Assembly: GCA_937907555.1 (NCBI GenBank)
Contig: CALEST010000435.1
Location: 1 to 23,817, forward strand
Reading direction: 5' to 3'
DNA from: an uncultured Sediminibacterium sp.
GTDB lineage: Bacteria > Bacteroidota > Bacteroidia > Chitinophagales > Chitinophagaceae
Length of the DNA: 23,817 nucleotides
The notes under the pieces are model-generated. The model was not told the origin of the DNA, did not search any database, and saw only the letters and a list, made by a program, of their open reading frames with translations. A program made the position numbers and the translations under genes. Below, piece by piece: positions 7,358 to 13,715 of the stretch; position 1 is the stretch's first letter, and each line of letters begins with the position of its first letter.

Positions 7358-8554
7358 ATGAATACAACTACTCCCCCCCAAGATCAGGTCATCGTCCTTC
7401 TTAATTGCGATGATAATATTTTTGATACATTTTCGTCGGCCAGTTTAGGAGGACGCAGTCTGAAGCGTTTTGCTAACCCATTACTGTTTTTTGCCGAATG
7501 GGAGAAAAGCAAGTTTAATCTGGTTGCTATTGTTTCGCAAAGTGAAGTACTGGGTATTGGAGGTATTTCTTTGCTGGAGACACTGTTTAACAAGAAAAAT
7601 ATCAATGTGCCATTTTTTCTGGTAAGTCAGCAGTTGAGTGAAAGCACTGTTCGGATGACACTTAAATCCGGCGTTGCTGATGTTTTTAAACTGCCAATAC
7701 AAAAAGAAAATCTGGAAATCAGAGTTCCATTTTTAATTGAAAAGTGGAATGACTTAAAGCATGCCAATACTGTACTGGATTTTCATAAATATAAAACCCC
7801 CTTTATTAAGCGGGTATTTGATATTTTCTTTGCCAGTATGGCTTTGTTGCTATTGTCTCCTTTATTAATTACGGTTTGTATTTTGCTTAAGCTGGAATCT
7901 CGCGGGCCTATATTTTATTATGCCCTAAGAGTAGGCTCTGGGTACAGAACGTTTAAGTTTTATAAATTCAGGTCAATGTATGTGAATGCAGATAAGCGCC
8001 TGAAAGATTTGAAACACTTAAACCAATATGCACCAGCTGCCGATGAAGCTACTACCAGTAAGATAGAGGAAGAGTATCTCTGTGATGAATGTAAAGCGGC
8101 GGGTACCGGCTGTAAATTCCCCATTTATTCAGACACCATTCAATGGTGTGAGAAGCAATACAGTGAAAACAAAAAAGCCAAAGCCGGATCGGCTTTCTTT
8201 AAGCTCAAAGATGATCCAAGGATTACCAAAGTGGGTAAATTCATCAGAAACAGCAGTATCGACGAATTGCCTCAGCTTTGGAATGTGATTATTGGTGATA
8301 TGAGCATTGTAGGAAACCGGCCATTGCCACTTTATGAGGCTGAGAAATTAACTACCGATAAATATGCTATGCGTTTCATGGCGCCAGCAGGCATTACTGG
8401 CCTTTGGCAGGTAGAGAAAAGAGGGAAGGGTGAAATGTCGGAGGAAGAAAGGCTAATGCTCGACAATAAGTATGCCGAAAACCATAGTTTTTGGTACGAT
8501 ATTAAGTTGATTCTCAGAACGATACCAGCCCTTTTACAAAAAGAATCTGTTTAA
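7358..8554 (+). CDS. Phosphoglycosyltransferase with N-terminal pseudo-receiver and Cys4 insert
   Basis: 398 residues in two parts. Residues about 10-125 follow a receiver fold: strand QVIVLLN, strand VAIVSQ where the phospho-acceptor Asp should be (absent), strand VPFFLVS, and a retained K111-L-P (VFKLPI). This is a pseudo-receiver. Residues 150-398 are a monotopic bacterial sugar transferase domain: KRVFDIF plus re-entrant helix (151-180), FYKFRSM (201-207), catalytic D302-E303 (SIDELPQLWN), VGNRPLPLYEAEK (318-330) and GITGLWQV. Between FRSM and the DDPRIT motif is an insert of about 65 residues with four cysteines (C242, C245, C252, C264), possibly a metal or structural site. The enzyme should load a sugar-1-phosphate on undecaprenyl phosphate and start the repeat unit. 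A run of seven C (7373-7379) lies in codons 6-8. Large-domain calls are firm, the pseudo-receiver fairly so. Confidence 0.9.
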   Translation: MNTTTPPQDQVIVLLNCDDNIFDTFSSASLGGRSLKRFANPLLFFAEWEKSKFNLVAIVSQSEVLGIGGISLLETLFNKKNINVPFFLVSQQLSESTVRMTLKSGVADVFKLPIQKENLEIRVPFLIEKWNDLKHANTVLDFHKYKTPFIKRVFDIFFASMALLLLSPLLITVCILLKLESRGPIFYYALRVGSGYRTFKFYKFRSMYVNADKRLKDLKHLNQYAPAADEATTSKIEEEYLCDECKAAGTGCKFPIYSDTIQWCEKQYSENKKAKAGSAFFKLKDDPRITKVGKFIRNSSIDELPQLWNVIIGDMSIVGNRPLPLYEAEKLTTDKYAMRFMAPAGITGLWQVEKRGKGEMSEEERLMLDNKYAENHSFWYDIKLILRTIPALLQKESV

Positions 8555-8610
8555 TCCTGCTGATTTTTCTTTATTTAATACTTCAATCCTGATATTTGAA
8601 TAAAGTGGGG

Positions 8611-8679
8611 ATATCTAAACCATTGGTTTTAACTATATTATTTATCTTTAATCTTTATGAGAATCATTGGTTTAGATAT
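8611..8679. repeat. Long inverted repeat spanning the tolC-like start codon
   Basis: The left arm 8611-8622 (atatctaaacca) is the exact reverse complement of the right arm 8668-8679 (tggtttagatat). After one mismatch (8623/8667) pairing resumes for seven more positions, 8624-8630 with 8660-8666, counting two G-T pairs. This leaves a 29-base loop (8631-8659) whose last three bases are the ATG of the next gene. Inside the left arm lies a smaller dyad, aaacca-t-tggttt (8617-8629), so half-site TGGTTT occurs in three places. CATTGGTTT is also a direct repeat (8621-8629 and 8665-8673), 44 bases apart. It may be an mRNA hairpin controlling translation or a DNA operator flanking a promoter. The sequence cannot separate these. 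Confidence 0.75.
8623..8650 (+). promoter_or_regulatory. Candidate Bacteroidota-type promoter for the tolC-like/wzz operon
   Basis: A TTG at 8623-8625 is followed after 17 bases by TATCTTTA at 8643-8650, which matches the phylum's -7 consensus TAnnTTTG at all fixed positions but the last. Transcription would begin near 8656-8658, practically at the ATG (8657), giving a leaderless message or arguing for a start further down. The element lies between the two arms of the inverted repeat 8611-8679, so an arm-binding protein could occlude it. It is a consensus match only. Confidence 0.35.
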
Positions 8680-9406
8680 AAATTACCCTAAATCCTGCCT
8701 GCTGTCAACAGCAAGTGTTTCCTGTATCAGGCAAAGATTGTTTTTTTTGCTTTTCAGTTGTGCTTTATTATTGAGCTCTTCCAGGGAAATCAAGGCCCAG
8801 GAATCTATGATTCCTGAACTGTCTTATCCTTTTCTGGAGAAACTGATTTTTACAGCCAAGCAGAATTACCCGTTGATGAAAGCCAATTTAAGAAGGGTAA
8901 ATGTGGCCAATTATAATTTGCAAAAGGCAAGACTTTCCTGGTTCGATTTTTTTACTTTATCTGCATTTTATAGCCCAAGTACATCAGTTACATTAACCAA
9001 CGCCACTTTAACTGGTGTGCAGATTGGATTATTTGTCAATTTCAGCAATATCATACAGAAACCAACTGTAATAAGACAAACACGGGAAGAACTGGCTATT
9101 GCACAATTAACAGCTGAGCAATATGCAATTACACTTGAAACAGATGTTAAGAATCGTTATTTCAGGTACATGCAAACACTTTCTGTGTTGAAAGTGCAGA
9201 ATCAGAACGCAATTGATATTGAGGCATTGTATAAACAGTTGAAGTTTCGTTACGAAAGAGGAGAGGAGACTTTAGAAAATTTTACTAAAGTAATGATACA
9301 GAATGCCGATCAAAGACAAAAAATTATTGATGCTGAAAGTGCCGTTTTGATTGCTAAAAACGCTTTGGAAGAATTGGTAGGGAAAAAACTGGAAGAGATA
9401 AAGTAA
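8657..9406 (+). CDS. Single-repeat (half-length) TolC-family outer-membrane protein
   Basis: 249 residues. A signal peptide is visible: a long n-region with R25 and R27, a hydrophobic core (about 28-41) and likely cleavage after IKA at residue 47. The mature part is one TolC-type repeat: helix (about 55-94, with the family-like NYPLMKANLRRVNVANYNLQ), strand (about 95-108, FDFFTLSAFYS), strand (about 119-131, TGVQIGLFVNFS), long helix (134-200) and a final helix (202-245, RYERGEETLENF). Normal TolC proteins have two such repeats and about 420-480 residues. The frame is clean, so this looks like a genuine short form. The stop abuts the wzz start (TAAATG), implying tight co-expression. It may be the outer-membrane exit for the polysaccharide (inference). 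The start could instead be TTG at 8738, but that would lose the basic n-region. Confidence 0.75.
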   Translation: MRIIGLDINYPKSCLLSTASVSCIRQRLFFLLFSCALLLSSSREIKAQESMIPELSYPFLEKLIFTAKQNYPLMKANLRRVNVANYNLQKARLSWFDFFTLSAFYSPSTSVTLTNATLTGVQIGLFVNFSNIIQKPTVIRQTREELAIAQLTAEQYAITLETDVKNRYFRYMQTLSVLKVQNQNAIDIEALYKQLKFRYERGEETLENFTKVMIQNADQRQKIIDAESAVLIAKNALEELVGKKLEEIK

Positions 9407-11569
9407 ATGGAATTACAGAAGTTTTTTTTACTGTTATACAAGAGGAAATACATACTGCTCATTGTGCCAATGATTGCCGTATTTATAACCTATTTCCTTG
9501 TGCGAAAGCTTCCTGATACATTTAAGTCCAGGTCCAGAATTTCTACTGGTCTGGTTGATCAATCCCAGCAATTTCTTGAAACAAATAAAACGCAGGACGA
9601 GAATAAAATTTCACAGCAATTCAGTAATCTGATTGAAATGAACAGGCTGAAGCGAATTTTTGATCAGGTTTCGTTTCAGTTAATGGTTCATGATTTAACC
9701 AGTGATAAACCATTCAGACCTCCAAGTAAACTACTTAACGAGATAGGACCTGAAGCAAGAGCTCACGCTCTGGAAGTTTTCAAAAAACATATTGTTTCCA
9801 AAGAACCCCTTTCTCTGTTCGATAAAGATCAGTTTGGAATTAATCAATTACTCATTTCTATGGGTTATGATGAACCCACACTGCAGAAAAAAATTATAAT
9901 TTACAGAGTTAATAACAGTGACTTCATAGATTTTGAATATGAGTCTGAAAATCCATTTTTATCGGCATTTGTAATTAATACTTTAATCTCAGAATTTGTA
10001 GACTTCTACGGCAATTATATCAAAGGGAACCAGCAGAAAGCAGTGAACTTTTTGGATATGCTGATGAAGAAAAAATTTGACTCAATGACCGCAAAAATGC
10101 GTTTGCTGAGAGATTATAAAATACGCAACAGGGTATTGAATCTGAATGAACAGGCTAAAAGTTTATACAATCAGATTGCCGATTATGAGTCAAGATTACA
10201 AGTAGCACAAAAAGATGTTGAAGCTTACCAGGGAGCAATCCGGGGAATTGAAAGTAAATTCAGCCCACAGGACAGGCGATATCTGGAAAGTGTTGTGGTG
10301 GATGTGAATCAGTCGGTTATCGCAACCAGGGACAGACTGAGGCAGGTGACGAACGATTTGGTTAAAAGCAATTTTGATCCCAGAATTAAAGAGAAACAAG
10401 ATTCATTAAGAAATGAACTGGAAAGTAAAGTATTAGAGTCTACTGACCGGCTTTTAGTAAGTCCATTGGCAAATAAACAATTGTTGGTTCAGCAAAAACT
10501 AAATCTGGAAATTGCACTAGACCAGGCTAGAAGCAGTATTGATCCTCTTTCCTCAGAACTAAGAAGACTGAATGAAAAATTTGATATGCTTGTTCCGCAT
10601 GAGGCACTGATTCAGAGCTATGAAGGATCAGTAGACGTTGCAGGAAAGGAATACCTGGATATACAAAATCGGTTTAACCAGACTTCACTGGAATCGAGTA
10701 TGACCGTTCAGCTTCGGCAAATTGAAATGGCCATGCCCGGACCTGCACAGCCTTCGAAGAAATTGTTGCTTGTAGCGTTGGCAGGGATTATCAGTTTTGT
10801 TTTTTGCCTTGCAGCATTATTTGTAATATTCTATTTAGACGACAGTATACAGAATGCCACAGAACTGGCTAATAAGACCAACCTGCCTGTACTTGCCTAT
10901 TTGCCTTATATTAATACTTCCATGCTAGATTTAACTAATTTATGGAAGAATGGGGAAGGGAACAGAATCACTATTGCATTTAAAAATTTACTTCGTTCAC
11001 TTCGCTTTGAAGTTGAACGGGAAATGGGCAACAAGAAATTGCTGGTAGTTACCAGTTTAACAGACGGAGAAGGGAAGACGCTTATTTCTTTGGGTCTTGC
11101 CTATGCCTATTCCATGGTGAATAAGAGGGTTCTTGTAATTGATGGAAATTTTGACCAGCCTACCATCAGTGAAACGACAGGTACAAACACCTATCTGGAA
11201 GACTATCTGAAAAATCGGATTACCCTTGGCGAAATTATTAAGGAAGGTAAAATCAGTGTACTTGGAAATCGTGGAGGAGATACATCAATTTTCGAATTTT
11301 GTGATGAATCTATTGTAAAGCCAAAACTGGCATATCTGAGAGATGTCTTTGATATAATTATTATTGAAGCGCCGTCCATGGATAAACTCAATAAGTCAAG
11401 AGAGTGGGTGGTGCTGGCAGAAAAAGTGGTTGCCATTTATGCTGCTGGTACAACTATAAAGAACGGCAAAAAACAAAGTGTTCAATATCTCTACGATTTG
11501 GGCGATCAGTTTGCGGGTTGGGCATTGAATAAAGTGATAGTTAATCGCCTCAACAAGATTCCTAAATAA
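9407..11569 (+). CDS. Wzz-type polysaccharide co-polymerase fused to BY-kinase-like ATPase
   Basis: 720 residues. TM1 (about 14-32), a long mostly helical periplasmic region with coiled-coil character (about 200-440), the proline-rich motif before TM2 (P444, P446, P449) and TM2 (about 452-477) give the chain-length-regulator topology. The cytoplasmic part (about 520-720) is a P-loop ATPase: Walker A SLTDGEGKT (550-558), Walker A' VLVIDGNFDQP (575-585) and a Walker B-like DIIIIEAP (649-656) ending in Glu where BY-kinases usually have Asp. The C-terminus has no tyrosine cluster, only Y694 and Y696 being close. The protein probably sets polymer length and couples polymerisation to export at the inner membrane. 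Kinase activity is doubtful, and ATP binding is plausible. It starts directly at the tolC-like stop. Confidence 0.9.
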   Translation: MELQKFFLLLYKRKYILLIVPMIAVFITYFLVRKLPDTFKSRSRISTGLVDQSQQFLETNKTQDENKISQQFSNLIEMNRLKRIFDQVSFQLMVHDLTSDKPFRPPSKLLNEIGPEARAHALEVFKKHIVSKEPLSLFDKDQFGINQLLISMGYDEPTLQKKIIIYRVNNSDFIDFEYESENPFLSAFVINTLISEFVDFYGNYIKGNQQKAVNFLDMLMKKKFDSMTAKMRLLRDYKIRNRVLNLNEQAKSLYNQIADYESRLQVAQKDVEAYQGAIRGIESKFSPQDRRYLESVVVDVNQSVIATRDRLRQVTNDLVKSNFDPRIKEKQDSLRNELESKVLESTDRLLVSPLANKQLLVQQKLNLEIALDQARSSIDPLSSELRRLNEKFDMLVPHEALIQSYEGSVDVAGKEYLDIQNRFNQTSLESSMTVQLRQIEMAMPGPAQPSKKLLLVALAGIISFVFCLAALFVIFYLDDSIQNATELANKTNLPVLAYLPYINTSMLDLTNLWKNGEGNRITIAFKNLLRSLRFEVEREMGNKKLLVVTSLTDGEGKTLISLGLAYAYSMVNKRVLVIDGNFDQPTISETTGTNTYLEDYLKNRITLGEIIKEGKISVLGNRGGDTSIFEFCDESIVKPKLAYLRDVFDIIIIEAPSMDKLNKSREWVVLAEKVVAIYAAGTTIKNGKKQSVQYLYDLGDQFAGWALNKVIVNRLNKIPK

Positions 11570-11584
11570 TTTAATTGCTTTAAA

Positions 11585-12769
11585 ATGACTTTCCAATTCA
11601 TTCTCGAATTTGCCTGGGCTTTTTTTCAGATTGCTATTGGTTATAATTTAGTCTTGCCCTTTTTTTTACTTTTATTGTATGCCCTAATTGGTAACAGAAA
11701 GAAAAGTCATCAATCTGATAAAAAAGAAGCTGACTATGCCATTATTGTAACTGCATATGAACAAACAACTTTAATTCCATCCGTTGTTTCTTCTCTTTTA
11801 AAGTTAAACTACAGTAATTATCTGATTTATATAGTTGCCGATAAATGTGACATTTCGGGTCTTCACTTTGAAGATGAGCGAGTTATTGTTCTGCGCCCGG
11901 AAAAGACGCTTTCAAGCAATACCCGCTCGCATTTTTATGCAATTGAGAGATTTAAGAGGCCCCATGAAAGGTTAACCATTATTGATAGTGACAATTTGGT
12001 TGATCCGGATTATCTGCATGCATTGAATGTGTATTTTGATTTAGGCTATAAGGCCGTTCAAGGTGTAAGAGATGCAAAGAATTTAGATACTTTATATGCG
12101 GCATTGGATGGAGCAAGAGATATTTATTATCATTTTTACGATGGCAAAGTTTTGTTCAATGTAGGTTCATCTGCTACACTTTCTGGGTCGGGAATGGCTT
12201 TTACTACATCCTTGTACAAAGAATGTTTGGGGCATTTGGATATTACAGGAGCTGGTTTCGATAAGGTCTTACAGAAGGAAATAGTTATTAGGGGCAATAG
12301 GATTGCATTTGCAGAACATGCCGTAGTGTATGATGAGAAGACTTCAAAAAGCGATCAATTGGTAAATCAGCGTGCCAGATGGATTAATACCTGGTTTAGG
12401 TATTTTAAGTTTGGATTTGGATTAACTGCTAAGGGAATTTTAAGACTCAACTGGAATCAGTTTTTATTTGGCTTGATATTGCTAAGGCCGCCCTTGTTTA
12501 TTTTTCTATTGCTCGGATTGTTTTGCCTATTTCTGAATTTAATTTTAAATCCTTTTGCTGCTTTACTTTGGGCGCTTGGGTATATTATTTTTATTGGTGG
12601 ATTTATGATGTCTCTGATTATGAGCAATACGGATCCGAAAATTTATAAATCACTTTGGGGTATTCCCAAATTTATATTTTATCAGGTTTTGTCTTTACTG
12701 AGTGTGCGTTCGGCAAATAAGAGATCTGTGGCAACCAAACATTTTCATTCGGATAAAAAAACGGAGTAA
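11585..12769 (+). CDS. Membrane-bound processive-type family 2 glycosyltransferase
   Basis: 394 residues. An N-terminal membrane segment (about 11-34) is followed by a cytoplasmic GT-A domain (about 50-270): ADYAIIVTAYEQ, TIIDSDNLVDPDY with D134-S-D136, and Q262-R-A-R-W266, the QxxRW motif of cellulose-synthase-like inverting transferases. At the usual TED position there is only GFDK (D226). Three or so C-terminal membrane helices (about 287-350) complete the topology. Members polymerise or add sugars from nucleotide-sugar donors at the inner face of the membrane. In a locus that also has Wzy and Wzx it more likely adds one sugar to the lipid-linked repeat (inference). It follows wzz after 15 bases and precedes the methyltransferase by 8. 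Confidence 0.88.
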   Translation: MTFQFILEFAWAFFQIAIGYNLVLPFFLLLLYALIGNRKKSHQSDKKEADYAIIVTAYEQTTLIPSVVSSLLKLNYSNYLIYIVADKCDISGLHFEDERVIVLRPEKTLSSNTRSHFYAIERFKRPHERLTIIDSDNLVDPDYLHALNVYFDLGYKAVQGVRDAKNLDTLYAALDGARDIYYHFYDGKVLFNVGSSATLSGSGMAFTTSLYKECLGHLDITGAGFDKVLQKEIVIRGNRIAFAEHAVVYDEKTSKSDQLVNQRARWINTWFRYFKFGFGLTAKGILRLNWNQFLFGLILLRPPLFIFLLLGLFCLFLNLILNPFAALLWALGYIIFIGGFMMSLIMSNTDPKIYKSLWGIPKFIFYQVLSLLSVRSANKRSVATKHFHSDKKTE

Positions 12770-12777
12770 TTGAATCG

Positions 12778-13551
12778 ATGGTGCAAAAAATTAAAAATTC
12801 AATTCAGTTTCTGATTCAGAAAATCATCGGATATCCCACTTATCTGTATTGGTTTAGTATTTATAGAGTGCTCAGATATCAATTCCTGAAAGATGATATA
12901 GATATTGCTTTTTTTATAGATCTGGTTAAAAAGAACAAGGAAGGAATCGTTATTGATGCGGGAGCCAATGTGGGTTATACAACTGTGATTTTTGCAAAAG
13001 CATTTCCCACCATTTCCATTGTTTCTTATGAGCCTGTAAGCTTATTATCCCGAATCATTCATAAGGTAGTTCTTTTTTTTGGGGTTTATAATGTTGAGGT
13101 AAGACAGAAGGCTTTGGGTGAAACCATTGAATCTGTGGTGATTAAAACCCCTGTAATACAAGGGGTTAAAAAACAAGGCCTTAGTTATATTGATAAGGAA
13201 GTTGATAGAGAAGATATTGAGATGATGAAGGCCAGTATTGCCGAAGAAGTAGATATGGTTACCTTAGACAGTGATTGGGAAAGCCATAATAATCCTTTAA
13301 TAGCCGGAATTAAGGTAGATGTTGAGAATTTCGAGTATTTTGTTTTAAAGGGGGCCAAAAATCTGATCATGAAGTTTCGCCCAATTGTAATGGCAGAGTT
13401 ATGGGACAATGGTCGCAGGAACTCATGTATACAATTGATGCAAGAGCTGGGTTATGAAACATATATAATTAAAGAAAAAAAGTTGGTTAAATATCTGGGG
13501 CAAGCTTCTTTAAACTATTTTTTTATACCTGCTTCCGCTAAAGCGGAATAA
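12778..13551 (+). CDS. FkbM-family SAM-dependent methyltransferase
   Basis: 257 residues. The SAM-binding motif I is VIDAGANVGYTTVIF (58-72), followed by an acidic residue at the end of the second strand (SYEPV, E85). The C-terminal FkbM signature appears as IKVDVENFEYFVLKGA, in which the usual KIDVEGxE is KVDVENFE. Residues 1-40 are hydrophobic and basic, perhaps membrane-associating. FkbM enzymes O-methylate sugars, lipids and polyketides, and within this locus methylation of a repeat-unit sugar is the likely role (inference). The gene is in the polysaccharide operon, 8 bases after the GT2 and 14 bases before the small membrane-protein gene. Its last codons contain a short inverted repeat (13533-13548). 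Confidence 0.88.
   Translation: MVQKIKNSIQFLIQKIIGYPTYLYWFSIYRVLRYQFLKDDIDIAFFIDLVKKNKEGIVIDAGANVGYTTVIFAKAFPTISIVSYEPVSLLSRIIHKVVLFFGVYNVEVRQKALGETIESVVIKTPVIQGVKKQGLSYIDKEVDREDIEMMKASIAEEVDMVTLDSDWESHNNPLIAGIKVDVENFEYFVLKGAKNLIMKFRPIVMAELWDNGRRNSCIQLMQELGYETYIIKEKKLVKYLGQASLNYFFIPASAKAE
13533..13548. repeat. Short inverted repeat at the methyltransferase stop
   Basis: Bases 13533-13539 (ttccgct) and 13542-13548 (agcggaa) are perfect inverted repeats with a 2-base spacer, ending one base before the TAA at 13549-13551. A 6-bp stem with a 4-base loop is feasible. It is relatively G+C-rich for this locus, but no T-run follows, so an intrinsic terminator is unlikely. RNA processing or mild attenuation before the downstream genes is possible. 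Confidence 0.4.
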
Positions 13552-13565
13552 AATGTTGATTGTAC

Positions 13566-13715
13566 ATGAGAGTAAAACCTTCTTCCAAAAGGCTAAGCAA
13601 AGAAGAGCAGGCAATTCATGATCAGCAAAAGCTGGATCAATTAACAAGGCTGGCTGCATTGGTATTTGCTGGTGCAAGTGTATATTACTTTTTTATCAAA
13701 TTGCTATTTCTTTAA
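13566..13715 (+). CDS. Small membrane protein, 49 residues, between fkbM-like and wzy-like genes
   Basis: An ATG at 13566 opens a 49-codon frame ending in TAA at 13713-13715. The final A of the stop is the first base of the next gene's ATG (TAATG), typical of translational coupling. Residues 1-28 are charged (M-R-V-K-P-S-S-K-R-L-S-K-E-E, then DQQKLDQLTR), and about 29-49 form one hydrophobic helix (LAALVFAGASVYYFFIKLLFL). It fills an otherwise empty 163-base gap in a tightly packed operon, on the same strand. I do not recognise a family. A small inner-membrane partner of the Wzy polymerase is the obvious guess, unproven. It is shorter than many gene finders' cutoffs. Confidence 0.65.
   Translation: MRVKPSSKRLSKEEQAIHDQQKLDQLTRLAALVFAGASVYYFFIKLLFL

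Noticed and set aside
8569..8605. Imperfect AU-rich hairpin (ctttatt / aataaag) after the phosphoglycosyltransferase gene as a terminator
   Set aside because: The loop is 23 bases, the stem is nearly all A-T and no T-run follows directly.
8611..8679. The long inverted repeat as terminal repeats of a tiny mobile element
   Set aside because: Only 45 bases lie between the arms, no target duplication is visible at the ends, and no transposase is in the window. A regulatory structure fits better.
8657..9406. The short TolC-like gene as a frameshifted or truncated pseudogene
   Set aside because: It has a complete signal peptide, one complete repeat and a stop fused to the next start. No second repeat lies in any frame downstream, because wzz begins at once.
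11585..12769. Processive GT2 as a synthase-type (cellulose- or PNAG-like) polymerase acting alone
   Set aside because: Wzx, Wzy and Wzz genes in the same operon make a repeat-unit role more likely, and no PilZ or synthase partner gene is present.
13553..13621. Short frame from ATG at 13553
   Set aside because: It stops after 22 codons and has no recognisable features. The frame from 13566 is longer, membrane-like and coupled to wzy.
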